Shown here piece after piece: positions 41,401 to 53,188 of a stretch of DNA of 64,000 bases. The DNA is from Photobacterium toruni. Lineage in GTDB: Bacteria > Pseudomonadota > Gammaproteobacteria > Enterobacterales > Vibrionaceae. The DNA lies in contig NZ_AP024855.1 of the NCBI RefSeq assembly GCF_024529955.1, positions 496,001 to 560,000 of the forward strand, read 5' to 3'. Below the pieces are notes generated by a model. The model was not told the origin of the DNA, ran no database searches, and saw only the letters and a program-made list of their open reading frames with translations. Every line of letters begins with the position of its first letter. Within the stretch, counting starts at the first letter, position 1. The translations under genes were made by a program, and so were the position numbers.

Positions 41401-44400
41401 CAATATTCTGCAAATCACCTAAATCAGCATCCCATTCATTACCCATACGTAAATCGATCAAGCCATTATCATCACTATCGGCCTGTACATGCTGAGCACC
41501 ATCATTTTCATAAGTGGTAGTATAATTGTTAGTGCCAGTACTCACCGTCGTATCAGGTGCATCACCTAAATCACTCCCTAACACATTGGGTGCTTTAGTA
41601 AAACAGCCTTTTTGAAGGTTATAACCATCACCAGTACTGCCGGTAAAACCAAACCGCACCATGTTATTACCAATATCATTACGAATATTACGCGTAAACT
41701 GCCCCACCATTACGCCATCCATGTAGTAGGTAAATTGATTGGTTGTAGGATCCCATTCAAATTGCGCAATATGATAACGCCCATCTTCTAACTCACCTCC
41801 AGCAACAGATGTGGCAGGAATAAGGGTATTAGCAGCGTCAGGCGTATAGACATCACCATTGAGATAAACGGCTGTATGGTCTATATATTGCCCACCCACA
41901 GCATCATCTGTCGCGCCAATATACGTATTATCAAAGGTATCAAACTCAAACACGACCGATGGTGAAACAGGCGTTGCACCAAAAATATCACCAACCCCTA
42001 ATCCACCACCAAAAGCACCAAAAGCATTGAGATCTCGTGAATCAGCAGATAGAACAAACGTCATGCCATCAGCACCACTTTCAATGCCATTTGGACACCC
42101 AGTATTACAAGTTCTATCACCTAAATACACTGCCAGTTCGGCATACATGGGTTGATTTAAATCGATATACCCATAGCTCCATAAATACCCTTGTTGATTA
42201 GTCGTATTAGGCGTGACGATATATTCACCATTCGCTGCTAGATAAGCATCTCCACCTTCAAAAACTACAGGTGCATCACAGATATTCGGTTGGACGACAT
42301 TAGAAATAATAGGTGTGACAACATCGGTATCATCTTCACCATTACCAAAACCATTATTTGGAGTAGAATCGGTATCCGTAATTCCAGTTTCTAGAATTTC
42401 AGCATTAATGGCAGGTGCCGTAAGTGACTGAGGTGCTAAACGAATAACCGCATAATCATCAAACCCTAACCCTATGGCACCGAGATCTAATTCTCCCGTT
42501 AATGGATCATACGTGGTTATTTCTGTAACACCATCACCAGCATAAGCTTTAACAAAGCTGTATCCTACTGGTATAGGCAACGTCACCTTAGTGTTATAAG
42601 CAATAGTTGCTCCCATATTTTCAACACTAACAACGACATTAAATGGAATACCTAACGTAACATTAACACCAGGATCGAGAGCAAGCATCAATGCAAGATC
42701 GCCTAACGGTTTAAGTAAAATCAAATGATCCTCAACTTCACCATCACCACTACTTCCTGTTGGAGTATCACAAACTTCACCGCTAGAACAAATCCGTAAA
42801 CGTACATAGGTATCTATAATTTGTACATCAACAGGGACCGTAAAATTAAGTAACACATTACCAGAAGCAGTAACATTAATAGTTTGTCTTTCATCAGCAT
42901 CAAAGGTGCCGCTGCTATCAAAATCAATCCAGCCGTATAAGGTATCATTGCCAGAAGTAACAACAGGGACGGTTAACGACAACGTATCACCGCTAACAAG
43001 AATATTATTTATTGTCGGTTGAATAAATCCATCTTCATCATCTGCCGTCAAACCATTATTATCATCACCATCAGCAGCATCTGTCGGCTGACCATCATTC
43101 TCATTATCAGGAGTATTTACCCCTAAATATGGCAAACCAATATCGGTTTGATGTCGAGGTCCATCTTCTACCAATTCAGTGAAATAGCCATCTGAGGTCG
43201 GTGCGTCAGCCCAATCTAATGGCACCGGTGCATAACGGCAACGGGCACCATCATTGCCAACAGTAGCATTTCCTGTTTGAGAAAAGAGTGTTGCAGTATA
43301 ACTACCCGCAGGTTTTGACCCATCTAACACATCAACTCGATAAATGCGGCCAGGGACTGGATTTTCTGAGAGATAAAAATACCCTTGGTCATCAAAATAC
43401 ATCGCTCCAAATGGTCCAGATGGAATACCAGCAAGTGCCCCTAACGAGGTTCTCGTACCTGTTGTAGGATCAAAACGATACAACGTATTACTAGCAGTCG
43501 AAACGGCATATATCTGACCATCGAGCGGATTAAAGGCGATGTCAGCATAGTTCAAACTTGTCGTCGGTAAGGTTCCGACTTGAGTTAAATAGGTTTCACT
43601 GTTTGGATTGGTATCAAATAAATAGAAATTACCGCCATTATGCGCATACAGAATACCATTATCATCAATATCACCATTATTTGCTTGGCTTGGCATCGTC
43701 GAATTTGATATTGGTAATGAATACACATTATAAGCGTTGTCTAAAATTGTTAGGGTATTGGTTCCTTGCACTGCGGCTAATGTATTAGAATGCATCGAAT
43801 ATCCCAGCGTTGATCCTTGACTCACTGAAGGGTCAAGTAACGTAACATCTCCAGTAGCCAAGTTTACGGCATTTAACTCGCCAGATTGTGATAGATATGC
43901 TGATGTCGAACATGTGTCAAACGAATTAACAACGAAATCGCCAAAATCGACCGTTGATGAAGATCCTGCGGTAACAACAACTTCGACAATATTAGCTGAA
44001 CTTGATACATAAGTTGCTGGATCTCCGATAGTGGCATTAATATAAGTACCGGTCGCAGAATCTAGTGTACCAGGTATTGGTGGACAAGTTGGAGAGACCA
44101 AATCTATTTCATTTGCGGCTTCATAGACTTTATAAGTACCAACTGACGGTAAATCAATAAAATATGCGCCTGTTGTAGGATCTGATGTCGTCACATAACA
44201 AGCAGTCGTTGCCGTATTATAAGCAATAATCGGAACCGCAACTCCTAGCCCCGTTTCCGTCCCATCACGTATACCATTAGTAATAGTGCCGCCACCACTA
44301 CCATCATCATTAAAGACAAAACCAGAGATAAATGGATTAATCGTAATTGGATGGTCTTCTACTTCACCATTAGATACCGAATCATAAGCGCGATCATCAC

Positions 44401-47400
44401 TGCCTAAGTTATCAGCATCGGTTAAGGTGTGATTAGTAATTCTCAAACGAATATAACTGTCACCCGAGACACGTTGTAATCCCGTCCAACTGAGTGATGC
44501 CGTACCATTTGCAGTCGCTGATGTATCATTACAAGTGCTTGAGGTATATTCAGAAACTTCAAAATCACCATTACTGTTAGCATCAACCCATGCATGAACC
44601 GTTGCGCCTAAATCACCACTGCCGCTACTAAAATCATTACAGGCAATATTAAAACTTAAATCACTGCCTGATAAACTCAATGTTCCCGCTATCGCATCTT
44701 CATCATCAGGTACTGTCCCTTTCGTATCATCACCAGAACCATCAAAGCTGGTATCAGTCCCATCACCAAAGGCATCAGATTCACTGTCAGGACCCGTACT
44801 TCCTAAATAAATTGTGCCATCAATAGCGTGAGATGGTCCATTTGATGCAGCTCGGGTTTTATAATCACCTAGCGTTGTACCCACATTAGCATCAGGTGCA
44901 TCACCATAGTCACAAGCTAATCCATTAGTTGCAACAACAGTTATTTCACCAAAAATATGTCGCTGAGAAGCGGGATCATTGTTATGCCCAGTATGCGTAA
45001 AATAAATACCATTATTCGGGTCAAAGGTTTGATCACCAGTAATAACAGGCGATGTTTCAATGATAGAACCATCATCGTTCATCGTAATAGCTTGCATGGT
45101 GACGCTATTATCGCTTTGAACAAACATCTTTAAGCGATAACGTTTATAAGATGTTGTCATAAAACCAGCAGAATTTCCCATCACGGTCACAGGTGATTGG
45201 CTATAACTGGCAACAGTGGAATTAGATCCATTCCAAAGAGCATCTACACCTAAATAGACCGCATTATCACCGATCAATATTCCGTTCATATTGGTATGAT
45301 CAGTAATCCAAAATAGTGCATCTCCATCCCCTGAATTTAGGTTTCTGAGTCGCATTTCTATCTCAATGCCAATTGGATAAGTAATTTGTTGGTTAGGCGC
45401 TAAAATTTCCAATTCAAATCGTTTCGATGGTTGACCGCTACCTGCTTGCGAATACAGTTCGTCACCGACAATACTGGTTCCCGAGAATCCATCAGCAGGG
45501 TTATCGTTATAACCATCAAGCTGAGTTATTTGCTCACCCGTTTCAGCATTACTTGATACCGCACAATAAACTTGTGGAAGCGTAGGTTCAATTTCAGCGA
45601 TTAAAATCTGATCTTCTACTTCACCCGCACCACCATTACCAAAGGAACGAGGATCTTCATCACTTCCTGTCGCACTATCTGTTAAAATTTGATCACTGAT
45701 TCGAACACGTAAATAATATTCATCCATTGATGATAATGCAGGTAAGGTACTCCACAACATAGAGGTTCCAACATTGGAACTTCCAGTCGGAATAACGATT
45801 GGATCACCTGTACTTACACCACCTTCAACAAACTCATCTTTATCAAACGTACCGCTATTGTCCCAATCCACCCATGCATATAAATAGGCATCAGAGCCTG
45901 ATGAATTATTCACTAACTGGTTATAAGAAAAAGTTGTACTGGTTTCATAGAGTTGAGTAACGCCTAGAGAATCTTCGTCATCAGTTCCGTCTAAGTCATC
46001 GCCATCAGCACTGGTTGATTGTGCTCCATCCAATTCACCATCAGGTGCAGTCGTACCGATAAAAATTGCCCCTGAAACTACGCTATGGAATGGACCGTTA
46101 TCACTAGCGATAGTCCGATAATCACCTCCCCCCACGCTAACACCAACATCCGGAGCATCACCATAATCAGCTAATACTGAAGCATCCCGCCAATCTACAT
46201 CCCCTCCAGAGCTCACATCCCCATCAAGATCAGGGAAATTATCAGCTTGGGTATTATCAAAACTACCATTTACATCTGCAAAATCATCGCCATTATCATA
46301 ATTATTATCGAGGCCATTTGTCCCTACGGTACCAGATAAGGTTAATCCCGCTTCGGCAGTATCATTTCCACCTTGATTATCTGAATCAAGATCTAAATAA
46401 TCAGGTTCATCTGTTGTATCTGTATTAACAGGTGTTAACCCATTTGTTGAAGTATAAGCTGTATTTAAACCATTATTTGCTGTGTAATTTACAAGATTAT
46501 CATTATTAGGAGAAATATAACTCGTGGTTGTCTGCGCTTCGATATTATCAGGAATACCATCGCCATCAGAATCTAAGTCTAAATGATTAGGGATACTATC
46601 ATTATCAGTATCTGTCGTTATACTAATACATGGTTGAGTTATATTTGTTATAGCAAACCCATCAATTGCTAAATAATTACCTTCCGTAGCAGCTAATGGT
46701 ACGATATCTAATATAATACTAGGTGATGTTGTTGTGGCAATAAATGTAAATGAATCAGATTCCCATTCTTTTAAATTATTACCATTATAAGTTAATATAT
46801 CAGATAAATATTGCACTCCATCTATCGTCCAACGAAAACGAGCTTGAGTATTGATGGGGGTTATGCCAAAAACTCCACCAAATACTTGGATAAAGCTCAC
46901 TTCAACACTATCACCAATATTAATACCTTCAGATACAGGGACTTCCGTAATAATTGATTCATCAACAAAACCATTATATATTGCCATGAAAACCTCTCCA
47001 TCTGACGTTGCGGGAACGCCATTTAAAGCTCCAAGCCAATAACCACTACCATTTAATGAAAACGAGCCTTGCCATGTATCTGCTGTACCCACAAGTTGAT
47101 TCCATCCTGAACCTCCTGTCGTACTATTCAAACTGCCTTGATCACTTTCAAACCAAGCAACGCTTTTTGCACCTTCAAATGACTCACTAAATACAGTAGC
47201 GCAACTAAATCCTTCCTCTGTATCTAAAATCCCATCATTATCATCATCAATATCAACAGCATCCATAACACCATCAAGATCGGTATCGACAGTTAATGGA
47301 TCATAAGTTGCCGGATCATAAAGAATGCCAGAGTAATTTTCATAAATAGTCGGAAGAGAGGATAAGTGTTTTGATTTTTGATGTGTAATATATTCTAAAT

Positions 47401-47905
47401 CCCAATCACCGCCTTTAATTTTATTTCCTGTCGGATTAATTGAAGCGGCAACAGATGCCCCTGTATATTCTGCAATTTTATCAATTAAGGCTTTACCATC
47501 CTCATTTTTTGCCACATCACAACCCAAGATATTAATATGACCAGAAGCAGATAACTTCTCACCAATAAAATTTAATTGTTTCTTATGATTATCAATATTA
47601 TCAAGTGTTAGTATCTCTTCATCTAATATAATTTGACCATTTTCGCCATGAGAAACAAGATCAATCACATCATATTTATTATCTTTTAATTTGTCATTAA
47701 TCAATTTAAGACTATCTATTTCAAAATATTCTATACCAGATAAAGTAAAATATTCCTTATTTTTAACGTTAACATCAACTAAAACAATTCTTTCTATTTC
47801 ATTTTTATGAAAAATGTTTTTATAAATAAACAATACTGAAGTTATAAATAGAACACTAATCAACAATCTATTTAGACTTGTTTTTTTTACGTTTTTATAA
47901 AACAT
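38435..47905 (-). CDS. giant surface protein, DUF4347 head with GEVED, lectin and DUF11-like modules (3156 aa)
   Basis: Paralogue of the downstream giant. The ATG has AAGGA 6 nt upstream. The N-terminal membrane segment (residues ~14-33) is followed by a DUF4347-like domain (about 38-190; [30 protein letters not shown]), calcium repeats ([19 protein letters not shown]), and two jelly-roll-like domains unique to this copy (about 225-410 and 815-1000). From about residue 1190 it matches the paralogue: SdrD-like, DUF6923-like, DUF11, L-type lectin-like, propeller-like, SdrD-like and common C-terminal domain. Five GEVED modules. The chain ends YYIAIQ. The variable head on a shared stalk suggests a changed binding specificity. 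A sigma-54-like promoter lies about 80 bp upstream. Confidence 0.9.
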   Translation of the reverse strand: MFYKNVKKTSLNRLLISVLFITSVLFIYKNIFHKNEIERIVLVDVNVKNKEYFTLSGIEYFEIDSLKLINDKLKDNKYDVIDLVSHGENGQIILDEEILTLDNIDNHKKQLNFIGEKLSASGHINILGCDVAKNEDGKALIDKIAEYTGASVAASINPTGNKIKGGDWDLEYITHQKSKHLSSLPTIYENYSGILYDPATYDPLTVDTDLDGVMDAVDIDDDNDGILDTEEGFSCATVFSESFEGAKSVAWFESDQGSLNSTTGGSGWNQLVGTADTWQGSFSLNGSGYWLGALNGVPATSDGEVFMAIYNGFVDESIITEVPVSEGINIGDSVEVSFIQVFGGVFGITPINTQARFRWTIDGVQYLSDILTYNGNNLKEWESDSFTFIATTTSPSIILDIVPLAATEGNYLAIDGFAITNITQPCISITTDTDNDSIPNHLDLDSDGDGIPDNIEAQTTTSYISPNNDNLVNYTANNGLNTAYTSTNGLTPVNTDTTDEPDYLDLDSDNQGGNDTAEAGLTLSGTVGTNGLDNNYDNGDDFADVNGSFDNTQADNFPDLDGDVSSGGDVDWRDASVLADYGDAPDVGVSVGGGDYRTIASDNGPFHSVVSGAIFIGTTAPDGELDGAQSTSADGDDLDGTDDEDSLGVTQLYETSTTFSYNQLVNNSSGSDAYLYAWVDWDNSGTFDKDEFVEGGVSTGDPIVIPTGSSNVGTSMLWSTLPALSSMDEYYLRVRISDQILTDSATGSDEDPRSFGNGGAGEVEDQILIAEIEPTLPQVYCAVSSNAETGEQITQLDGYNDNPADGFSGTSIVGDELYSQAGSGQPSKRFELEILAPNQQITYPIGIEIEMRLRNLNSGDGDALFWITDHTNMNGILIGDNAVYLGVDALWNGSNSTVASYSQSPVTVMGNSAGFMTTSYKRYRLKMFVQSDNSVTMQAITMNDDGSIIETSPVITGDQTFDPNNGIYFTHTGHNNDPASQRHIFGEITVVATNGLACDYGDAPDANVGTTLGDYKTRAASNGPSHAIDGTIYLGSTGPDSESDAFGDGTDTSFDGSGDDTKGTVPDDEDAIAGTLSLSGSDLSFNIACNDFSSGSGDLGATVHAWVDANSNGDFEVSEYTSSTCNDTSATANGTASLSWTGLQRVSGDSYIRLRITNHTLTDADNLGSDDRAYDSVSNGEVEDHPITINPFISGFVFNDDGSGGGTITNGIRDGTETGLGVAVPIIAYNTATTACYVTTSDPTTGAYFIDLPSVGTYKVYEAANEIDLVSPTCPPIPGTLDSATGTYINATIGDPATYVSSSANIVEVVVTAGSSSTVDFGDFVVNSFDTCSTSAYLSQSGELNAVNLATGDVTLLDPSVSQGSTLGYSMHSNTLAAVQGTNTLTILDNAYNVYSLPISNSTMPSQANNGDIDDNGILYAHNGGNFYLFDTNPNSETYLTQVGTLPTTSLNYADIAFNPLDGQIYAVSTASNTLYRFDPTTGTRTSLGALAGIPSGPFGAMYFDDQGYFYLSENPVPGRIYRVDVLDGSKPAGSYTATLFSQTGNATVGNDGARCRYAPVPLDWADAPTSDGYFTELVEDGPRHQTDIGLPYLGVNTPDNENDGQPTDAADGDDNNGLTADDEDGFIQPTINNILVSGDTLSLTVPVVTSGNDTLYGWIDFDSSGTFDADERQTINVTASGNVLLNFTVPVDVQIIDTYVRLRICSSGEVCDTPTGSSGDGEVEDHLILLKPLGDLALMLALDPGVNVTLGIPFNVVVSVENMGATIAYNTKVTLPIPVGYSFVKAYAGDGVTEITTYDPLTGELDLGAIGLGFDDYAVIRLAPQSLTAPAINAEILETGITDTDSTPNNGFGNGEDDTDVVTPIISNVVQPNICDAPVVFEGGDAYLAANGEYIVTPNTTNQQGYLWSYGYIDLNQPMYAELAVYLGDRTCNTGCPNGIESGADGMTFVLSADSRDLNAFGAFGGGLGVGDIFGATPVSPSVVFEFDTFDNTYIGATDDAVGGQYIDHTAVYLNGDVYTPDAANTLIPATSVAGGELEDGRYHIAQFEWDPTTNQFTYYMDGVMVGQFTRNIRNDIGNNMVRFGFTGSTGDGYNLQKGCFTKAPNVLGSDLGDAPDTTVSTGTNNYTTTYENDGAQHVQADSDDNGLIDLRMGNEWDADLGDLQNIGAIADDNNNFDDEDGVSVVLSATKGENFDIAVNVVEDAARTSTGQRIYAWLDFNLDGDWDDAGEQIIADTSAVIGNNNYSVSIPVSAVVGYSYLRVRLCSDVGCDSPIGLANDGEVEDYRVLISDLVGNNQCDLIVQTRLPVAATDYSYNSLNVTVDPITFTDIVNPIVITNQINIDNINALGFNRSNGLIYGTFTDMSQADRIHHLFVTDKTGTSFIDLGDIRAESATTIRRLQDGESFDFSAGDALRHSGYSSTSKVLSSPTAGDVTADGNYLIVWRTSWDSLVKIDLNTQTFTTVPLDIATMGGSYGGGSIDVGADLAISSQSGLGYLVDLIGDNLYTVNLSTGAVTAQPLTYFGAEPTLDTNGKLQAGALVIDNAISLYAMTNGGNHDTNQDGTIDLNERAVVYRINVMTQEVEYVTASNEGSLQGNDGAGCYDSTDYGDAAVSYGLVSHGYLDAALDGTADLALGSRWDPEFTQWISADATGDDTHGQDDEDLNIPAQIIVETSTTLPIQVVGNGFVSIWVDLNNDGDFADSNELLINDQAVTAGNNNIAITLDAASAEGFNGNTVMRVRLCSAANSCNTFDGAAVDGEVEDHLFELLNRIVLSGVVFEDNGVSGATAAHDGIQEGSEIGLGNFTVTVTFNDTGVTGVTTGEVIATDITSGDGSYKFILGVDFSGKNLLLDVIKQADWIDISEANVTAIPQVTSTSVIDSQMTVNANAGDDISGLDFGKVREPRMEPDNFSEVEPGKSVLFPHKFTAATAGSVNFSIINPEAAPANDSWNTVLYLDNDCNGEIDGADTQIINPVAVNGNTAVCLLSKVFVPADAPLNAQYHYDIAADMIFADSIGTGHGITRQVLDKDTVRATFRGAGELKLEKTVRNITQGTAVGISNNGRPGDILEYVITFTNVGDGDLTEVSIFDSTPSYTELSQAIDCTSGSVPASLTCAPVTVNGINAVGYEGEVRWNMTGSLAPGIQGSVIYYIAIQ
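38460..44350 (-). repeat. 5.9-kb collinear duplication, copy B
   Basis: Partner of 29400-35290, in the same orientation and inside the neighbouring gene. Homology starts at the SdrD-like module ([12 protein letters not shown]) and runs to the stop codons. The upstream halves of the two genes share only the DUF4347 and calcium-repeat parts at protein level. Confidence 0.93.
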
Positions 47906-47987
47906 GCTATATCCTTACTTCCTGTATATTATTTATAAATACCGATTTATCATATGTACTTCCTCTGTAACTCATGCCTATAACAAA

Positions 47988-48002
47988 GCATCATTCATGC
48001 CA
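47988..48002 (-). promoter_or_regulatory. sigma-54-like promoter of the 3156-aa giant gene
   Basis: Minus strand TGGCATGAATGATGC within TTGGCATGAATGATGCT: GG and GC 10 bp apart, with only one change in the -12 box (ATGC) and one in the -24 box. The predicted leader is about 70 nt. It is the best match of the three in this locus. Confidence 0.55.
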
Positions 48003-48234
48003 AAAAAAAATCATTATAAAACAAGCAACATATGATGATTATTTCAAAATGGTTTTCATTTTTAGACTATTTTTTGTATAACAAGAAAGTAACACGAGAA
48101 GAAAGAATTAAGTAATGGTAATCAAGACTTCAATTTATTGAAGAACAGCTAGCTTTTTGGTATTAGTTTTAACCTCACTCTTCGCAATTTAAAAACCAAA
48201 CAGTCAAAAACAACAAGATAAAATATTATTTTAT
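48003..48234. other. noncoding stretch between two giant genes
   Basis: No coding frame. Next to the promoter is ATGATTATTTCAAAAT (48035-48050), nearly the same as 38384-38398. At the far end AGATAAAAT/ATTTTATCT (48217-48237) forms an AT-only inverted repeat overlapping the stop of the 1608-aa gene; I would not call it a terminator. Confidence 0.4.
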
Positions 48235-51200
48235 CTATTCTATTTCAACAAAATAAACGACTTCCCCACTCATACCTGGTCGTAATCCATCTGATATAGC
48301 CCAATAAAAATCACCTTTAAAACCAGCCAAATTACTTCCATTATTTGTTATAACAGAACAAGATAGCCCATTAGGAATATTGCCATCTGCACACGTTATT
48401 GGCTGACTTAATAAAGTATATTCAGGAATAGAGTCAGTTATCTTTATATCATTGATCGTTCCTGTCGTAATATTTTCAAATTTAATTTTATATTCAAGAG
48501 TATCACCAGGTTGTGCTTCATTACTTACAGCAACTGCCGTGTTTTGTGTGATATTTTTAACTGTTTTAGTAAGTTTCAACTCTCCTGCTTTTAAAAATGA
48601 AGTCTTAATATTATCAGTATCAATAAGTTGTCGAGTTATATTATGTCCAGTTCCGATATGATCATCTAAAACCATATTAACAATGAGATCATATTTATAT
48701 AATGCGTTATTAGGTACATCTATATTTACAAATATTTTACTTAATAAACAAATTTCTTGTTGTTCTGAAACAGTAATATTATTCGTAATTTGTCTCTCAT
48801 TTGTTTCAATTTTACCATTACAATTATTATCTCTATATATAACTTTACTCCAACTATTGGTATTAGGCTCTTCATTAACATTAATAGTCGATACCGCAAT
48901 AATACCTTGTGTGTATGATTTGAATTTGTGCTGAAGTAAAACCCCTTTACCCGGCTCTATATAACTAAAATTATCTGGCTCCATTACCGGTTCACGAACT
49001 TTACCAAAATTCAGCCCAACGAGATCATCTCCTGCTGCGGCATTTATTTTCATTTGACTATCTGTAACGCTTACATTATTCACTTGTGGCATTGCAGTAA
49101 CATTAGCTTCACTACTATCAATCCAAGCTGCTTCTTTTAGAACGTCTAAAATAAGATCTTCACCAGCGAGCTCAACTGGAATAGTAATGGTATAGCTACC
49201 ATCACCAGAAGTTATGGTACTCGTTATAATGTCACCAGTAACATAATTACCAATGCCAGAACCGTTATATATCACTCGAACTGTTTTATTACCAAGCCCT
49301 GATTCACTATTATCAAAAATACCATCATGAGCAATAGCTGCACCTAACCCATTATCTTCAAAGACAAAACCACTTAATCTAAATAATAACTCGACTTTAA
49401 TATAATGATCTTCTATTTCACCATTACTAATCACACCATTAAAATCATTGCTTGTTAAATTTTGATTAGTGATTCGTAATCGAGTATAAATATTAGTGTT
49501 TATTGAAGCTGGATTTTGAACTCCAGAAAATAAAATTGTTGTATTACCATCACTAAGATTATCCATATCATCACAGCCAGCTTTTGCGAATTCGCCATTA
49601 TCAACAAAATCACCATCACTATTAAAATCCATCCAAGCGTAAACAATGCCACCAAGATCAGTAGTGCCATTATGATCATTACAAACCACATTTAAGGTCA
49701 CTTTTGCATTGGTCACGTTAAGGTAAGCGGGGCCATTAACACCATCTTCGTCAGCAATATTGGTTGATTCATCATCAGTTGCATTGTCGTTATTATCAAT
49801 ACCATTACCAAAACCATCAAATTCTATGTCCGGTGCTATATTACCAAGATAAATAGGATCACTGGTTACGGTATGTCTTGGCCCATTACTACTATATAAC
49901 GTGTTATACCCTAGAGATTCAGGAGCATCTCCCCAATCTTTATTATTAATTTCAATTTCAACGTTAGCACTAAACTCTGAACTATCTTGTAATAAACCAA
50001 GCCCACCAGTTGTAGTTCTTTGTGCTAAAGCAGTAATAAAATCACCTTCAGTAAGTCCAGTAACGGTTAAGGTTCGATCAAAATCAGTACCACTCACGGC
50101 AGTAACACTATTAAGATATAAAACCCCTTCACCAGCATTTAAACCATCAGAGCCTAAATCGCCGTTTCCACTACTTGCGCTATAAACTTCAAAAGTAAAA
50201 TCGCCCGTTGCACAATAATCACCAAATAATCGTAAAATAGTACCATCAAGAAAAGCTCGATTAATTTGTGGCCGAGCTAAGTTATTATTTGCCCCAGTTC
50301 CTGTATCGTTATTACATAAAGTGGAATTGAGAGAAACCCCCTCTCCTGTTGCGCCATTATGTAAGTCCACTGCATTACTTTCATTATTTTCAAAACTATT
50401 TTTAGTAATCAAATAACCATCAACATTAGTATTACCGTCAATGGATACACCAGAGTCGCCATTATCATGAATAAGATTACATTCGATCTGTGAACTGTTA
50501 CCACTTTGAATATGAATACCATTAATTTCAGCCGTTTGAATATCATTACTAGTAACTTGCTGGAATAAGGCCACATTTGAAGTATTACGTTGATATATCG
50601 CATCTCCCGTTGCACTACGTAATATATTACCAGTGACTTGCAAATAACGAGGCACACCATAACGAATAGATAGATTATTATAAGCAGTAGCAGAAGAGGA
50701 TACTGTGCCTAATAAATGATTATGTATAATTTGCCAATATAGACTTATATTCTGACCATTTAAATTATTGAGAGTAATATTATTATGAGCGGTTTTAATT
50801 ACATTGTTACGAATAATACCTGTATCACCATTTAAAGAACTATTACTTGGATGAGCAATCGCAATCCCTGCACAACCCATTGATGCACCACAGGTATCAA
50901 CACCAATTAAATCATCATTACCAGCAGGATCGATACCTAATATATTATTTTCTATTAACGTATCAGTAATACCTGCGGAATAAATATTTATCCCCAGCGA
51001 TCCACCAGTAAAAGAAATATTTCGAACTGTCGTATTGTCAGCATTTATAATTAATAATTCGGCAGCATAAGGACTAGCAGTTACTGGCATATCTATTTGT
51101 AATTCAGGTTTTTCAATCGCTGGCATTGATTCAGCCGTACAGCCATTGCTACTACCCACCGTTTGCGCTGTCATTACATTGCCAGCATTCGTATCTCTAA

Positions 51201-53061
51201 CTGTAATACCATCACTAAAGCTATACGCGGTACCATCTATAGTTGTTGAAGCGCCATTGGCACCCGTAATCGTTACTAATGTTGTAGCTGGAGAAACAAC
51301 CCACCAATCACTACTGGGATCACTATCATTCGCTACCACACTAGGTACGAACCGCATATTATTTGCGCCACTAATGCCATTAGCATTAGTGATAAATTGC
51401 GATAAAGATCCTTGCCCATTATTATTAGTGTTCGTTACGACATTATAAGAAAATGCAAAATCTACAGCGGTAACAGAAGCAGAATCCGCTGAAAATTCAA
51501 TGCGAGAAATATGCTCCCTTAACGCTAAATTAGCATTACTATTATTTGTTGCTTGATCGCCATCCCAGCCACCAAAACAACTCCCAGTAACAGCGGTAGG
51601 GTTAAGATCTGCCACTCCATCACCATTAGCATCACAAAAACCAGCAACATAAGTATTATTAACCGTATCATTGAGCGTTCGAGTATAGGTTTGTTCTGAA
51701 AGTATCGATCCCGATGAAGGTGCATTAGGAGAGACAAAATAAGTCACTCCTGGAATTTGAAGAAAATAGTAATAACCATTAGCATCGGTTGTCGTGGTAT
51801 ATGTTGGCGTACCATCTGCAGCATTAGGAATCCCATCACCATCATCAGTATAAAGATAAACAGGAATACCGCTGAGACCTACACTATCCGTTAACACACT
51901 GTCGCCGTTTACATCCTCATATATATGACCCAAAACATCTACACAGCCGACACAAGTTTGGTAATCCTCAATTTCACCCGCGGCATTAATAGAGCCCATA
52001 GAACGGCTATCTTCATTACTGCCGGTTGCTGTTGTAGTTAGGAGTGATGAACTAATACGAATGCGGGAAAAATAATAGCCGTTAGCGGTGAGATCAGTGA
52101 GCGAGCCCCAATATAGACTTTGAGCACTATTAGATAGGCCTGAATTAATAACAATAGCTCCTCCCGTTCCGCTACCATTGGTCACCATCTCATCAACATC
52201 AAAGGTTCCGCTATTATCGAAATCAATCCACGCATATAAGTAAGCATTAGAGCCAGAGGTATTGGTCACATTAGCTGTTGCCGTGTAATCTGGATCAGAA
52301 AACTTCATACTGGGAAGAATTACACCATTTTCATCATCGGCGGCAATGCCGTAAAAACTGCTCCCCGCATTCAGATCATCAGCCGTTGCTGTTGCATTTT
52401 GCAAACCATTACCATCATCATCAGGTATTGAATCGCCAAGATATACATTAAAACTATTTCGAATAGCACGATGAGAGGGTCCATTATCGCTACGTCTCGT
52501 TCGATAATTATTTAATCCAGTACCATTTGAGGGATCCGGCGCATCACCAAAATCTTCAAAATAGGGAATATAGTAAATATCCATTGTTCCCCATGCTTCC
52601 CCCATACCACTCACTAAAATTCGTGCACTTATAGTAAACTGATTCGGTACCGCTCCTATATTGGTATTGGGATAACTGTACGTTGTACGCCCTAATTCAC
52701 AAGGCCTTGCACCTGTTCCTCCTGCGACTTGAAATTGACGCCCATTAAACCAAAAATCAGCATGATCATCCGCTGCTAACTCTCTCACAATGGCATAAGC
52801 AACCTGTACATCGCCTAAATTATACGTCGATGATGCATTGTGAATAGCACAAGTACCACCAATATAATTATCGCCGTAACGCCCAGCAAAAACACGAAAA
52901 CAAGCATATTGCCCTTGAGGCGCACATGATTGAAACTGCCCCTGAGAAAAACCCGAATTACTTACAACATAAGGTTGCTCTGCAACGACAGAAAAAGAAA
53001 AGACCAACAACAGAGCCAAAAACCGTTTAAAACAAAATAAGCGACATCGAGTTCTGTTCAT
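48235..53061 (-). CDS. secreted beta-helix/GEVED protein with the common C-terminal domain (1608 aa)
   Basis: Signal peptide (KRFLALLLVFSFSVVA, cleavage before EQPYVV); AAGGA lies 6 nt before the ATG. A unique cysteine-containing N-terminal domain (about 25-165, CAPQGQYACFRVF) is followed by a GEVED module (DFGDAPD...GEIEDY, about 165-370), an SdrD-like module (GHIYEDVNGDSVLTDSVGLSG), and then a right-handed parallel beta-helix (about 560-930) with repeated NNxIxxN-type rungs (TDTLIENNILGI, GIIRNNVIKTAHNN, LQVTGNILRSATGDAI). A second GEVED module, another SdrD-like module and the common C-terminal domain end the protein (YFVEIE). Beta-helices of this kind bind or cut polysaccharide, but I see no clear catalytic set. 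It starts 127 bp after the next giant gene and may be co-transcribed with it. Confidence 0.9.
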   Translation of the reverse strand: MNRTRCRLFCFKRFLALLLVFSFSVVAEQPYVVSNSGFSQGQFQSCAPQGQYACFRVFAGRYGDNYIGGTCAIHNASSTYNLGDVQVAYAIVRELAADDHADFWFNGRQFQVAGGTGARPCELGRTTYSYPNTNIGAVPNQFTISARILVSGMGEAWGTMDIYYIPYFEDFGDAPDPSNGTGLNNYRTRRSDNGPSHRAIRNSFNVYLGDSIPDDDGNGLQNATATADDLNAGSSFYGIAADDENGVILPSMKFSDPDYTATANVTNTSGSNAYLYAWIDFDNSGTFDVDEMVTNGSGTGGAIVINSGLSNSAQSLYWGSLTDLTANGYYFSRIRISSSLLTTTATGSNEDSRSMGSINAAGEIEDYQTCVGCVDVLGHIYEDVNGDSVLTDSVGLSGIPVYLYTDDGDGIPNAADGTPTYTTTTDANGYYYFLQIPGVTYFVSPNAPSSGSILSEQTYTRTLNDTVNNTYVAGFCDANGDGVADLNPTAVTGSCFGGWDGDQATNNSNANLALREHISRIEFSADSASVTAVDFAFSYNVVTNTNNNGQGSLSQFITNANGISGANNMRFVPSVVANDSDPSSDWWVVSPATTLVTITGANGASTTIDGTAYSFSDGITVRDTNAGNVMTAQTVGSSNGCTAESMPAIEKPELQIDMPVTASPYAAELLIINADNTTVRNISFTGGSLGINIYSAGITDTLIENNILGIDPAGNDDLIGVDTCGASMGCAGIAIAHPSNSSLNGDTGIIRNNVIKTAHNNITLNNLNGQNISLYWQIIHNHLLGTVSSSATAYNNLSIRYGVPRYLQVTGNILRSATGDAIYQRNTSNVALFQQVTSNDIQTAEINGIHIQSGNSSQIECNLIHDNGDSGVSIDGNTNVDGYLITKNSFENNESNAVDLHNGATGEGVSLNSTLCNNDTGTGANNNLARPQINRAFLDGTILRLFGDYCATGDFTFEVYSASSGNGDLGSDGLNAGEGVLYLNSVTAVSGTDFDRTLTVTGLTEGDFITALAQRTTTGGLGLLQDSSEFSANVEIEINNKDWGDAPESLGYNTLYSSNGPRHTVTSDPIYLGNIAPDIEFDGFGNGIDNNDNATDDESTNIADEDGVNGPAYLNVTNAKVTLNVVCNDHNGTTDLGGIVYAWMDFNSDGDFVDNGEFAKAGCDDMDNLSDGNTTILFSGVQNPASINTNIYTRLRITNQNLTSNDFNGVISNGEIEDHYIKVELLFRLSGFVFEDNGLGAAIAHDGIFDNSESGLGNKTVRVIYNGSGIGNYVTGDIITSTITSGDGSYTITIPVELAGEDLILDVLKEAAWIDSSEANVTAMPQVNNVSVTDSQMKINAAAGDDLVGLNFGKVREPVMEPDNFSYIEPGKGVLLQHKFKSYTQGIIAVSTINVNEEPNTNSWSKVIYRDNNCNGKIETNERQITNNITVSEQQEICLLSKIFVNIDVPNNALYKYDLIVNMVLDDHIGTGHNITRQLIDTDNIKTSFLKAGELKLTKTVKNITQNTAVAVSNEAQPGDTLEYKIKFENITTGTINDIKITDSIPEYTLLSQPITCADGNIPNGLSCSVITNNGSNLAGFKGDFYWAISDGLRPGMSGEVVYFVEIE

Positions 53062-53188
53062 AAATAGTCCTTATCTCATATATAGGCAGTGACAAGAAAT
53101 AACCTGCCACACCCTCTTTATGTAAGTCTATTGAGGTGTAAAATAAAAAGATTATCAATGCTAAGAATTACTTACCATTTTACTCTTT

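Noticed and set aside
29372..47905. Assembly artefact producing two copies of one giant gene
   Set aside because: The copies differ at many positions and have different heads, promoters and ends, so a simple duplicate contig error is unlikely; long reads would still be useful.
53062..53188. Sigma-54 promoter or terminator between the two right-hand giant genes
   Set aside because: No GG-N10-GC element was found on the coding strand; the only hairpin (GGCAG/CTGCC) is short and has no T run.
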